Shown here: piece by piece, positions 53,558 to 62,476 of the stretch
Layout: the number at the start of each line of letters is the position of its first letter
How positions within the stretch are numbered: the stretch's first letter is position 1
Origin: Gammaproteobacteria bacterium HGW-Gammaproteobacteria-15
GTDB lineage: Bacteria > Pseudomonadota > Gammaproteobacteria > Enterobacterales > Alteromonadaceae
Assembly (NCBI GenBank): GCA_002840125.1
Contig: PGZF01000002.1
Coordinates: forward strand, 372,001-436,000
Direction: 5' to 3'
DNA: 64,000 nucleotides
The notes under the pieces: model-generated
Database searches by the model: none
What the model was told of the DNA's origin: nothing
Seen by the model: only the letters and a program-made list of their open reading frames with translations
Position numbers and translations under genes: made by a program

Positions 53558-54759
53558 ATTTGCTCGTTCGCCCATTGCACTGCCGTATGATAGGCATCTG
53601 GTACTTTATCTGGCGGTAACTGCAGCATGTTTATCGCCTGATTAGCCTCTTGCCACTGGCCTTGTTCATAAAACTGGATCAGGGTAATGTATTCAGACAA
53701 TACACCTTGTCGCAGTACCAGCGCATCTTTAATTTCCCTGGCCAAAGGCAGTTTGCTCATTACGCTGTCTATAGGCTCGTCCAGTATTGCATCCATCAGC
53801 GACATCATGCCGGTAAGAAAGGCTTTGGCGGTATCTACTTTGCCATGCAGTTCGGCAATACCTTCGGCAAAACGGGCACGGGTCATCGATAAACGCATTA
53901 GCTCTGCCGGTTTATCACTGCTGATTTGAGAGGTGAATAATAAAGACAAAAATTTCTTCAGCTCAGCCTGGCCCAATACCACCAGCGCCTGCTTTATGGT
54001 TTCAATTTCTGAGCGGCGTTTAAAAATAGTCGAATTGCTATAACGGAGTAACTTGTATGACAGATGTACATCACGCTGAAATACCTGAGTAATTTTACCA
54101 AGGTCCAGATCTGATTTAGATGTTTCATACAGCAATTCTGCCAGTGTCATCTGTGCCGGTGACAAGGCCTTGCTTTGCATCATTTCGGGTTTGGAGAAGA
54201 AGTATCCCTGGAAGTAACTAAAGCCAAGGTCAAGGGCGACCTGAAACTCTTCGTTAGTTTCTACTTTCTCTGCCAGCAACTTAATATGCGGAAAATCAGC
54301 AATGGCTTGCTTAATGTCGATAATAGTAGCGGTTGAGGTAGAACGAAAATCGATCTTTATAATGTCGATAAAGGGATAAAAATGCCGCCACACCGGCTGA
54401 TGAATATAATCATCCAGGGCCAGCAAATAGCCTTTTTCTTTTAAATCCTGGCATTCGGCCAGTAAGCGTTTACCTGGTTGTATGGTTTCCAGTATTTCTA
54501 CTACAACCTGCTCTTTGGGTAGCATGCTGGGATATTTTTTTTGCAGCGTATCCAGCGTGAAGTTAATAAAGCCGGGCTTATCGCCAAGAAAATCATCTAA
54601 GCCAAAACTAAACTGGCTGCCTTCAACCATGCGTGACGTTGCTTCGTCACCATCCATGTCCGGGAATACATTTTCAAGGCCGTCGCGAAATAACAACTCG
54701 TAGGCATACAATTCTTTATTACGGTTAAGAATAGGTTGGCGGGCCGCATAAAAATACAT
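53539..54759 (-). CDS. EAL/HDOD domain signalling protein (YuxH/CdgJ-type)
   Basis: 406 aa. The N-terminal EAL domain (about residues 1-200) has YELLFRDG, FINFTL, EILET, ALDDY, IKIDF, LLAEKVET and FQGYFFSKP, so many of the metal-binding residues remain readable although the EAL triplet is ELL. The C-terminal HDOD domain (about 205-400) has LSYKLLRYSNSTIF and IKQALVVLGQAELKKFLSLL. Such proteins regulate motility or second-messenger output. Whether it hydrolyses cyclic di-GMP cannot be decided from sequence. Confidence 0.87.
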   Translation of the reverse strand: MYFYAARQPILNRNKELYAYELLFRDGLENVFPDMDGDEATSRMVEGSQFSFGLDDFLGDKPGFINFTLDTLQKKYPSMLPKEQVVVEILETIQPGKRLLAECQDLKEKGYLLALDDYIHQPVWRHFYPFIDIIKIDFRSTSTATIIDIKQAIADFPHIKLLAEKVETNEEFQVALDLGFSYFQGYFFSKPEMMQSKALSPAQMTLAELLYETSKSDLDLGKITQVFQRDVHLSYKLLRYSNSTIFKRRSEIETIKQALVVLGQAELKKFLSLLFTSQISSDKPAELMRLSMTRARFAEGIAELHGKVDTAKAFLTGMMSLMDAILDEPIDSVMSKLPLAREIKDALVLRQGVLSEYITLIQFYEQGQWQEANQAINMLQLPPDKVPDAYHTAVQWANEQMKALGD

Positions 54760-54812
54760 AGACGTCTGGTCTCATAAGGAAACGCTGAATTTGTAATTTA
54801 GCAAAGAATCGT

Positions 54813-54848
54813 CAGCCGGGGATACAATTTTTTATTGCTTCCCGGCTG
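54813..54848. terminator. Long-loop stem downstream of putP
   Basis: CAGCCGGG and CCCGGCTG form an 8-bp stem with a 20-base, T-rich loop between the end of putP and the start of the EAL/HDOD gene. On the minus strand the bases after it are ACGATTC with a weak T run, so it is a tentative putP terminator. Confidence 0.35.
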
Positions 54849-54869
54849 ATCTGCAAAAAGTAAATACTT

Positions 54870-56381
54870 TTACGCCTGTTTCAGTTTAACCAGCATCTGT
54901 TCAAACAGCTGTTTTACTTCAGCAGAAGGCTGCTTTGTTAGTTTACTGACCAGAATAATAGTTACAGTGCTGATAATAACACCTGGTACAATTTCATATA
55001 CCACACTACTTAATGTATCGCCGTTTTCAAATACCGGTACGAAAATCCAGAATAGAACGGTTGCAGCGCCGCTGACTATACCACTTAATGCGCCGGCAAA
55101 AGTCATACGTTTCCAATACAGGCTAAGCACTACCAGCGGACCAAAAGCTGAACCAAAACCGGCCCAGGCATTACTTACCAGCTGCAGAATAGAGCTGTCT
55201 CTGTCATACGCCAGCACAATGGCAACCATGGCTACCGCCAGCACAGACAAACGGCCAACCATAACAAGCTCATGCTGGCTGGCATCGCGTTTAACAAAGG
55301 TTTTGTAGAAATCTTCTGTCAACGAACTGGACGTTACCAGCAGCTGTGATGAAATTGTACTCATAATCGCGGCCAGAATTGCCGCCAGCAAAAAGCCGGA
55401 AATTAACGGGTGAAACAAAAACTCAGAAAACACGATAAAAATAGTTTCAGGATCGCTTAATGTCATTTTGGTATTGGCAACATAAGCTATACCCACCAAG
55501 CCTGTCATTACCGCACCAATTATAGTCACCAGCATCCAGCTCATGCCGATCCGGCGCGCAGCTTTAATATCTTTGACTGAGCGTATCGCCATAAAGCGCA
55601 CAATAATGTGTGGCTGGCCAAAATAGCCAAAACCCCATGACAATAAAGAGATAATACCCAGAGTTGATAAGGCTTGAGCTGTTTCTGCGTTAGTAAAGGG
55701 GTCGATATAGTCAGCGTTAAGCGCTGTAACCTGCGAAAAAACTGAGCTTAAACCGCCTAGATGATCAATAGCGACCACGGGCACCAGGACCAAGGCAACA
55801 AACATTATACAGCCTTGCACAAAGTCGGTGATGCTAACTGCTAAAAAGCCACCAAATAACGTATATGCCACCACAACACCGGCGGTTACGTACAGGCCGA
55901 GTTCATAGCTTAAACCGAACGAGCTTTCAAAGAGTTTACCTCCGCCAACTACACCTGATGAAGTATAAAGCGTAAAGAAAATAACGATAACAACAGAGGA
56001 TACAATACGCAGTAAGCGGGTTTTGTCAGCAAAGCGGTTTTCAAAATAATCCGGAATGGTAATCGAGTCGTTTGCTACTTCAGTGTACACCCGTAGCCTC
56101 GGGGCAACGATAAGATAGTTAAGATAGGCGCCAACAAGTAAGCCTACTGCGATCCAGGCGCTGCTGATACCAGACAGATACATAGCGCCTGGCACGCCTA
56201 GCAGCATCCAGCCGCTCATATCGGATGCCCCCGCAGATAATGCAGTAACACCAGGGCCCAGTTTGCGGCCACCGAGCATATAGCCTGAAACATCATCGCT
56301 GGATGTTTTGTAACCGTATAAACCTATCGCCAGCATGGCAATAAAATATATTCCCAATGAAATAATTGTGCCTGTTTCCAA
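54870..56381 (-). CDS. putP: Sodium/proline symporter (PutP)
   Basis: 503 aa, 13 hydrophobic helices of the SSS family. The PutP hallmark YMLGGRKLGPGVTALSAGASDMSGWMLLGVPG lies at residues 34-66 in two readable halves, and GFGYFGQPHIIVRFMAI follows later. It imports proline with sodium across the inner membrane. The start is a TTG at 56381, with AAGGAG about 8 bp upstream; an ATG in the first helix would lose conserved residues. No putA gene is near in this window. Regulation is suggested by repeats upstream (56427-56452). Confidence 0.94.
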   Translation of the reverse strand: METGTIISLGIYFIAMLAIGLYGYKTSSDDVSGYMLGGRKLGPGVTALSAGASDMSGWMLLGVPGAMYLSGISSAWIAVGLLVGAYLNYLIVAPRLRVYTEVANDSITIPDYFENRFADKTRLLRIVSSVVIVIFFTLYTSSGVVGGGKLFESSFGLSYELGLYVTAGVVVAYTLFGGFLAVSITDFVQGCIMFVALVLVPVVAIDHLGGLSSVFSQVTALNADYIDPFTNAETAQALSTLGIISLLSWGFGYFGQPHIIVRFMAIRSVKDIKAARRIGMSWMLVTIIGAVMTGLVGIAYVANTKMTLSDPETIFIVFSEFLFHPLISGFLLAAILAAIMSTISSQLLVTSSSLTEDFYKTFVKRDASQHELVMVGRLSVLAVAMVAIVLAYDRDSSILQLVSNAWAGFGSAFGPLVVLSLYWKRMTFAGALSGIVSGAATVLFWIFVPVFENGDTLSSVVYEIVPGVIISTVTIILVSKLTKQPSAEVKQLFEQMLVKLKQA

Positions 56382-56426
56382 AACAGTTTCTCCTTATTAA
56401 GCTGCTCTGAGCTTTAGTTAACCCGC

Positions 56427-56452
56427 GGCTAACCAAAAAACGGTGGCTAACC
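56427..56452 (-). promoter_or_regulatory. Direct repeats upstream of putP
   Basis: The octamer GGTTAGCC (minus strand) occurs twice at an 18-bp interval, 46 and 64 bp upstream of the TTG start. A related GGTTAAC follows closer to the gene. Direct repeats on nearly two helical turns suggest a regulator site, but no family is assigned. Confidence 0.35.
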
Positions 56453-56481
56453 CAAAAATGGGCTCAACCAAAATGCAGTAC

Positions 56482-56507
56482 AAAAAAATACCTGATACGG
56501 GATCAGG
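56482..56507 (-). terminator. Rho-independent terminator of the MoxR/Bat operon
   Basis: On the minus strand, CCTGAT-CCCGT-ATCAGG forms a 6-bp stem with a 5-base loop, followed by TATTTTTTTG. It sits about 100 bp beyond the BatD stop, before putP, and has the classic stem plus T run. Confidence 0.75.
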
Positions 56508-56540
56508 CTGAGTTAACGTATTTATGCTAACAAGTTGCGT

Positions 56541-56572
56541 GCATGCTTACCAGCGTTAAACGGTAAGCATGC
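56541..56572. repeat. Perfect 11-bp inverted repeat between BatD and the operon terminator
   Basis: GCATGCTTACC and GGTAAGCATGC flank a 10-base loop. No T run follows on either strand. It may stabilise the 3' end of the operon mRNA or be a REP-like element; a single copy is seen in the window. Confidence 0.55.
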
Positions 56573-56608
56573 CAGCAGGGCGGGTAAAGTGTGCTAAGCG
56601 GTAAACTG

Positions 56609-58267
56609 CTATTGCGGATAAAGGGGTTGCAGGCTGTCTGAAGCGCCGGCCTCTTTTCTGCCTGCATCATATTGCTGCCAGGCTTGCCATAGGTGCTCAC
56701 CTTGCCAGGCGTTGCTATTACCATACAGCGTTGCATTGAGTTTAATAAGCTGGTTTTTGAGTTCGGCCGAGTGAATATAAGCACTCATCTCAGTTAGCGA
56801 CTGACAACGTTTGTCCAGCTGCTGATGAGCAAAGCGCAATAGCTCTGCTTTAGCGGCAGTGGCATCGCCTTGTTTGCAGGCGCGTTTAAGTTCAGAGCTG
56901 TTAAAGCGTACCCGGCTTTGTGTTTGCGCGGCAGGCCTGACGGGGGCTTTTAACCGCCATAACACATAACTACCAAGCAGGGTCAACAGCCAGACAGCCA
57001 GCAATAAACTGCTTATATAGTTCCATTGCCATGGTGAGGCTTCGCTGCTGCTGGCTGGTGTTGCTAAAGGCGGGGCAACATTCAGCGCAGGCGATATAGT
57101 TGTGGTTGGCTCTGCAGCGCCGGCAATAGCCGCAACACGCAATGTGCGGGCGGGCAGGCGGGCATGTTCAAGTTTATTGGTCTGGCTGTTCCACCAGGCT
57201 AAAGACACCTCCGGCAGCTCCAGTTCTCCTGCCGTGTTAGCAATGACTGCGGTGGTAAAAATCTTTTGTGCCACCAGGCGGCCATTACGTTCAGCACTTT
57301 TAGCCTGGGGCTGCTCCTGGTATAGCCGCAGGCCGTCGGGAAAACCCTGGGTTAAATCGGGTAACTGGTTCTCTGCTACGTCTACCGCAGATAACGTAAT
57401 AATGCGGGTCACCGGTTCGCCTTGTTTTAACCCGGTGATATCCGGGCTCCACTCTTCGGTTAATGTGACCAGGCCGGCTACCAGCCAGTTGCCGGGAAAA
57501 TTAGCCGGAATGGCATTCACCACTACATCTATCGGTTCGGCTTGCTGCACTACCGTTTTAGTGCGGGCAAAATAGTTATAGCGGGCGCTGTCCCGGTCTA
57601 TCATTTCACCGCTGAAGGTAGGCGGAGTGATAGTAAAGCTGCCACTGCGCTGCGGTGTAATAGCGTAGCGGCGGGTAATAGTGCGGTAGCGAATGCCGTT
57701 AACCAGTTCAGTGCCTTCGGCATCCTGACCAACCTGCATAATACTGGCGCCGTCCATTTGCGGCTCTGATAATGAACCGCGCTGTAAATCACCGTTAAAA
57801 TAAATGGTTACCTGATAATAACTCAATTGCTGCACGTACAACTGTTGCTGCTCGATACTGCCTTGCAGGAACAGTTCGGTATTGCTGCTGTTGTTATTCT
57901 GTGCCGTTTCGTTAAGCACCTCTAAGCTGATAGGTTTTGTGCTAAGCCCCTGTAGCTTGAAAGCCGGTATGGTATAGCTGCCGGCTTTTTTAGGTAACAG
58001 CACAATTCTCCAGATGGTACTCTGGCTCGACTGGCCGTTAATGATCTGGGTGCTGGTACTTACCGATGGCACCATTACAGTAAAATCCTGCTCCAGCACT
58101 CTGAAATTAATGGCATCGGCTGCAACTCTGGCGTTAGCCGTAACTTCCAGCGTAACGGCTTCACCGCGCAAGGCCGGGTTTTTATCAACGCTGGCGCTAA
58201 GCTGTGTCAGCGCCTGTAACGGTAAACTCAGCAGCAGCACGGCTGCCAGCAGAACACCTTTTACCAT
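56609..58267 (-). CDS. batD: BatD-like protein (oxygen tolerance/stress operon)
   Basis: 552 aa. Signal peptide VKGVLLAAVLLLSLPLQALT, a long periplasmic part of Ig-like beta repeats (for example LQQLYVQQLSYYQVTIYFNGDLQ region), one membrane helix near residue 425 (SSLLLAVWLLTLLGSYVLW) and a cytosolic tail. This is the BatD layout. It is the last gene of the operon, overlapping the VWA/TPR gene by 7 bp. The role in envelope stress is known for the family but the mechanism is not. Confidence 0.87.
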   Translation of the reverse strand: MVKGVLLAAVLLLSLPLQALTQLSASVDKNPALRGEAVTLEVTANARVAADAINFRVLEQDFTVMVPSVSTSTQIINGQSSQSTIWRIVLLPKKAGSYTIPAFKLQGLSTKPISLEVLNETAQNNNSSNTELFLQGSIEQQQLYVQQLSYYQVTIYFNGDLQRGSLSEPQMDGASIMQVGQDAEGTELVNGIRYRTITRRYAITPQRSGSFTITPPTFSGEMIDRDSARYNYFARTKTVVQQAEPIDVVVNAIPANFPGNWLVAGLVTLTEEWSPDITGLKQGEPVTRIITLSAVDVAENQLPDLTQGFPDGLRLYQEQPQAKSAERNGRLVAQKIFTTAVIANTAGELELPEVSLAWWNSQTNKLEHARLPARTLRVAAIAGAAEPTTTISPALNVAPPLATPASSSEASPWQWNYISSLLLAVWLLTLLGSYVLWRLKAPVRPAAQTQSRVRFNSSELKRACKQGDATAAKAELLRFAHQQLDKRCQSLTEMSAYIHSAELKNQLIKLNATLYGNSNAWQGEHLWQAWQQYDAGRKEAGASDSLQPLYPQ

Positions 58268-60075
58268 TGTTCATCAACTCCCTTGGGCAAACGCTGTTGT
58301 TGGCGTTTTAAATACTCTAAATACATTTTATTGCGTAGCAGCAGGGCAGGGTCGTCCTGCACTTTACGCAGCAGATTATCCAGTTGCTGTTGCTCTTCGG
58401 GCGTGGCATTAGGCCAGGCCTCATGTACCGCTTGCTGCTGTTGCTGTTCAGCCTCATCAGCCTGGGCATCTTCTTCTGCCTGCATTTGTTGCGGTTCAGG
58501 TTGCTCTTGCTGCTCAGCTTCAGTATTTTGCTGTTGTTGCTCGCTTTGTTGTTGCTGCGATTCGCTGTTGGCATCAGCATCAGCATCGCTCTGTGAGCTG
58601 TCGTCGCTTTGCGATTCGCCATCAGCATCTTGCTCTTGTTGTTTATCGCCGTCCTGTTGCTGTTGATCCTGCTGTTCTTGTTGCTGTTTTTCCTGTTCCT
58701 GCTGTTGTAGCAGCTGTTGCATTAAATCAGCATTTTGCTGCGCCGGAGCAAAGTCTTTATTGTGCTGCAAAGCCTGCTGATAAGCCGTTAATGCTTCATC
58801 ATAGCGTTGCTGCTGTGCCAGGCTGTTACCCAGATTATGCAGGGCATCCGCGCCGGGGTTTTGCTCTGCTGCCTGACGAAACGCCTGTTCTGCAGACGAA
58901 TAGTCACCACTACGGTAGGCGGCATTGCCTCGCCACAAAGGATCATTAAACTTTTGCTGTGCTGAGGCAAAGTCACCACTGGCATAATCTTGTTTGGCTT
59001 GCTGTTGTTTGGTTTGCCATAAGTCGCGCCATTCCACGGCATCTGCCTGATAGGGCAACAACATTAAGACACCCAGGCTGAGCAGGCTGCTGAATTTACG
59101 TTGTAACAAAAGCAGTGGTAATAATAACCAGACCAGATAAACAGCATTGTCCTGCCATTGGTCCCCCTGAATTTGCTTGCCTGTATCTGCCTGATCCAGT
59201 GCGGAAAGCGCCGGTAAGTTAAGCAGATCATCCAGCGCACTAGCCGAAGCAGTAGCCTGTGCATAAACACCGCCGCTGCGTTTAGCCAGTGCGGCTAATT
59301 GGGCTTGGGGCAGTTTGGGCACCACTACTGCACCTGTAGCACTTTTAAGCAGTTCGCCACTTTCCAGTTTAACCGGTGCGCCGGCTTCAGTACCAAAACC
59401 TAACACTGACAGCCGGTGTGGCCAGTTATTCAGTAAATCCTGCATCTCACGTAAACTGTTATTGTCAAAACCATCAGTAAAAACCACCACATCGCCTCTG
59501 ACATAACCGGCCTGGCGCAGCAGTTTATCTGCCTGCTGCAATGCGGCCAGTAAATTAGAGCCCTGTACCGGCATAATTTCGGGTTTTAAATCGGGGATCA
59601 GTAAACGGATATTATTATGATCCGGCGTCAGCGGCGAAATAATAAACGCATCGCCGGCAAAGCTGAGCAGGGCCAGTTCGCCTTCTTTTAACTGCTCGGT
59701 AAAGTCCAGTGCGGCAAAGCGCTGTTGGGTCAGCCGATCGGGCGCCATATCGGTAGCACGCATCGATAAAGACATATCCAAGACTAATACAGTGGCTTTT
59801 TTCAGCGCAAATGCCGGTTGCGGCAGTTTTTGCCAGCTGGGGCCTGCCAGTGCCAGTGTAGTGGTAAGCCAGCACAGCACCAGCAATGGCAATGCCAGTG
59901 GTTGTTTCTTTATCAGTAGCTGGCCGCCGAGTAATACCTGTTGTAAATGCGGTGCAATAAGGCTGTGCCAGGGGCTTTGCTCGCGGCGGTAATAATACAA
60001 CAATACAGTAAACAGCAGCACCGGCAACGCGGCGAGTAACCATAAGGGGCGTAAAAAGTGAAAATCAGCCAGCAT
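58261..60075 (-). CDS. VWA and TPR fusion protein (BatB/BatC-like)
   Basis: 604 aa from ATG 60075 (GGAG 9 bp upstream). Two N-terminal membrane helices, then a VWA domain with MIDAS VLDMSLSMRATD and FTDGFDNNSL, then another helix and TPR units (AAYRSGDYSSAEQAFRQAAE, NLGNSLAQQQRYDEALTAYQQAL). About 100 residues near the end are almost wholly Q, E, D, S and A. BatB and BatC are separate in some genomes; here they are fused. It overlaps the BatA-like gene by 11 bp. Confidence 0.88.
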   Translation of the reverse strand: MLADFHFLRPLWLLAALPVLLFTVLLYYYRREQSPWHSLIAPHLQQVLLGGQLLIKKQPLALPLLVLCWLTTTLALAGPSWQKLPQPAFALKKATVLVLDMSLSMRATDMAPDRLTQQRFAALDFTEQLKEGELALLSFAGDAFIISPLTPDHNNIRLLIPDLKPEIMPVQGSNLLAALQQADKLLRQAGYVRGDVVVFTDGFDNNSLREMQDLLNNWPHRLSVLGFGTEAGAPVKLESGELLKSATGAVVVPKLPQAQLAALAKRSGGVYAQATASASALDDLLNLPALSALDQADTGKQIQGDQWQDNAVYLVWLLLPLLLLQRKFSSLLSLGVLMLLPYQADAVEWRDLWQTKQQQAKQDYASGDFASAQQKFNDPLWRGNAAYRSGDYSSAEQAFRQAAEQNPGADALHNLGNSLAQQQRYDEALTAYQQALQHNKDFAPAQQNADLMQQLLQQQEQEKQQQEQQDQQQQDGDKQQEQDADGESQSDDSSQSDADADANSESQQQQSEQQQQNTEAEQQEQPEPQQMQAEEDAQADEAEQQQQQAVHEAWPNATPEEQQQLDNLLRKVQDDPALLLRNKMYLEYLKRQQQRLPKGVDEQW

Positions 60076-61057
60076 GTTTAAATACTCCACGCCAGTATAT
60101 GTTGCGGGCTGCCAGCACAAATGACAGCAACAGCGCCAGCGCCAGCGGCCAGTGCAGCAGGCTACGCTGTGGCCGGTAGGTTACGCTGTCGCGCTCTATC
60201 GGTTCCAGTTGGTCTATCAGTTGGTAAATCTGGTTTAGTTCATTCAAATCGCGGGCCCGGAAGTAACGGCCGCCGGTTTCGCTGGCCAGCCGGGTTAATA
60301 AGGCTTCGTCCAGATCTTGCGATGGGTTAATCATGCGCCGGCCAAATACGCTTTGCTGCATCATTTGCTCTGCACCGACACCGACGGTGTGAATTTTCAC
60401 CCCGGCGGCTTTGGCCAGTTGCAGGGCTTCCAGCGGTTGAATATTGCCGGCAGTATTGGCGCCGTCGCTGAGCAAAATAAGCACTTTATTTGAGCTTTCA
60501 TAAGTATTCAGCCGTTTTACCGCCAGGCCGATGGCTTCGCCAATAGCGGTGCGGGTGCCCACCAGGCGTAACACACTGTCATCCAGCATTTTTTGCACGG
60601 TGATTAAATCAAATGTCAGCGGTGTTTGCTGATAAGCGGCATCGGCAAATAAAATTAAACCAATTCGGTCACCCTGACGACGTTTAATAAAGTCGCTGAC
60701 CACCAGTTTCACCGCGTCCAGCCGGTTAATGCTCTGGCCCTGATGCTGCATGTCAGCAATTTCCATTGAACCGGATAAATCCAGGGCCAGCATCAAATCA
60801 CGCCCCTGCTGTGGCAAAGACACCGGCTCACCCAGCCAGCGCGGTTGGGTGGCAGATACCACCAGTAATAGCCAGATCAGCATTGCCAGTACCGAGCCTA
60901 AACTGAACCAGCTACGATCAGCCTGCTTATCAGATGAGGCCAGTTTAGCCAGGGCGGGCAGGGTTAAAGCGGCTTCAGAAGCTGCACGGCGTTTTAGCCG
61001 CAGTAATAAAGGTGCCAGCGCCAGCAGTGCCAGCCAGGGGTAACCAAAATCAAGCAT
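60065..61057 (-). CDS. VWA-domain membrane protein (BatA-like)
   Basis: 330 aa from ATG 61057 (GGAGG 6 bp upstream; longer frame to 61147 only runs back through the neighbour). A short N-terminal membrane pair (FGYPWLALLALAPLLLRL and SVLAMLIWLLLVVS), a VWA domain with LALDLSGSMEIAD and LSDGANTAGN, and a C-terminal helix (LALALLLSFVLAARNIYW). It overlaps both neighbours, so tight translational coupling is likely. Confidence 0.88.
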   Translation of the reverse strand: MLDFGYPWLALLALAPLLLRLKRRAASEAALTLPALAKLASSDKQADRSWFSLGSVLAMLIWLLLVVSATQPRWLGEPVSLPQQGRDLMLALDLSGSMEIADMQHQGQSINRLDAVKLVVSDFIKRRQGDRIGLILFADAAYQQTPLTFDLITVQKMLDDSVLRLVGTRTAIGEAIGLAVKRLNTYESSNKVLILLSDGANTAGNIQPLEALQLAKAAGVKIHTVGVGAEQMMQQSVFGRRMINPSQDLDEALLTRLASETGGRYFRARDLNELNQIYQLIDQLEPIERDSVTYRPQRSLLHWPLALALLLSFVLAARNIYWRGVFKHAG

Positions 61058-61538
61058 TGGCAGCCTCCGTGCTGTTGGTTGCGATAGTTTGTGCTTTACC
61101 GCGATAGCTACTGAGCCAGGCTTTGGCAAACTGGTAAAATTGCTCATTAGCGCTGCTGTCGCTACCCACCTGATACAGCAGGCGGGTCAGATCCGGTAAG
61201 GGCTTACTGTGTTGCTGCGCCAGCCAGCTTTGCCATTGCTGTACGGGCATCGTTAGCGCCGGGTGCAATGGCTGATAATGTTGCAGCACCCGCTTTAGCA
61301 GTTGGTTAATTTGTGCCGCTGCATCGGGTTCAATTGATATCTGCTCCAGCAGCTGTAAAGCCTGGCGCCTGGCGGCAAAATAACGCCAGCGCTTATACAA
61401 CCGCAACACCAGATACGCCAGGGCAGCAAGTCCTGATATCAGCAGCAACCACCAGAGCGGCGCCAGCGCAAAGCCCGTTTGCAGAGCAGGTTCACTGATA
61501 TCGGCAAGCTGGTCTAACGGCGAGTGTGTATCAGCCAT
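61050..61538 (-). CDS. DUF4381-family membrane protein
   Basis: 162 aa with one transmembrane helix near residues 27-46 (LAPLWWLLLISGLAALAYLVL) and a cytosolic helical domain (ALQLLEQISIEPDAAAQINQLLKRVLQHY). DUF4381 proteins are regular members of MoxR/Bat operons. It overlaps the DUF58 gene by 8 bp and the next gene by 8 bp. Function unknown. Confidence 0.85.
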   Translation of the reverse strand: MADTHSPLDQLADISEPALQTGFALAPLWWLLLISGLAALAYLVLRLYKRWRYFAARRQALQLLEQISIEPDAAAQINQLLKRVLQHYQPLHPALTMPVQQWQSWLAQQHSKPLPDLTRLLYQVGSDSSANEQFYQFAKAWLSSYRGKAQTIATNSTEAANA

Positions 61539-62475
61539 ACCACTTTCTCTCTAATTGGCTTAGTACCGGCTCGGCAGCGCTAACCGGCAACCATTTACAG
61601 CCAAGCTGGCTGATATGCTGCTGCAATAGCTGCCGGGCATTTTGCTGCTGACTGGCATAGCGTTGTTTTAGTGTGCTACTGCCAAGTTCGATATAGCCGG
61701 TGTCAGTGCCGTCACTTACCGCGGCAATGCCATGGCTATTTACCGGTAGCATTAAATCCAGCGGATCGCTGATAGGGCAGCAGGTTACTTCGTTGTGCTG
61801 GCGAATGGCGCGAATATGGCGCAGGCCATCATCATTGAAATCGTTAAAGTCAGACAACAGATAAACCAGGCTGCCGGGGCGCACCAAACGGCGTAACTGG
61901 CTGAGTGCTTCGTTTAAACTCAGGCCACGGTTACCGCTGCTGGTTTGATGCACTTCTGTTAACGCATGAAAGTAACGCAGCACACCATGGCTGCGGCTAT
62001 GCGGTTTCAGCTCAAAGTGTTGCTGCTGGCTAAATACCAGGCCGCCGAGTTTGTCGCCTCGTTGTTTAACATGCCAGGCAATCAGCGCGGCTAAGTGCGC
62101 AGCCTGTACCGACTTAAACAGTAAGCTGGAGCCAAAGCGCATGCTATTACCAAGATCGGTCAGAATAAATACCGGCCGCTCTTTTTCTTCGCGAAACAGC
62201 TTAGTATGTACTTTGCCGGTGCGGGCAGTAACACGCCAGTCAATGGTGCGCACATCATCACCGCTCTGGTAATGCCGTACTTCATCAAACTCCATGCCAC
62301 GGCCTTTGCTTTTGGCCAGATAAGTACCTGCCAGTTTGCTTTGAATTGCCATACCGGGGGTTAAATTAAGCACTTTGGTATAACGCTGATACCACAGCAG
62401 TTCTGTCAGGCCAGGTGCAGTGCCGTTAGTGCCGTTTTGTGCCAGCCATTGCTGGGCAGACAACTGAACGCTCAT
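61531..62475 (-). CDS. DUF58-family protein
   Basis: 314 aa. The central signature AGTYLAKSKGRGMEFDEVRHYQSGDDVRTIDWRVTARTGK is split in residues 47-86: KGRGMEFDEVR and DWRVTART are diagnostic. A VWA-like ILTDLGNSMRFG follows. It is the second gene of the operon, 1 bp after the MoxR stop. It probably works with the AAA ATPase on envelope targets; the role is not established. Confidence 0.88.
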   Translation of the reverse strand: MSVQLSAQQWLAQNGTNGTAPGLTELLWYQRYTKVLNLTPGMAIQSKLAGTYLAKSKGRGMEFDEVRHYQSGDDVRTIDWRVTARTGKVHTKLFREEKERPVFILTDLGNSMRFGSSLLFKSVQAAHLAALIAWHVKQRGDKLGGLVFSQQQHFELKPHSRSHGVLRYFHALTEVHQTSSGNRGLSLNEALSQLRRLVRPGSLVYLLSDFNDFNDDGLRHIRAIRQHNEVTCCPISDPLDLMLPVNSHGIAAVSDGTDTGYIELGSSTLKQRYASQQQNARQLLQQHISQLGCKWLPVSAAEPVLSQLERKWYG

Positions 62476-62476
62476 A

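Noticed and set aside
57670-57710. Sequence resembling an ops/JUMPstart element (TGCGGTAGCGAATG)
   Set aside because: It is in the antisense strand of batD coding sequence and far from any polysaccharide operon.
58283-58666. Cysteine-rich and other open frames opposite the VWA/TPR gene
   Set aside because: They are complements of the glutamine-rich coding repeat; composition follows from the CAG/CAA codons.
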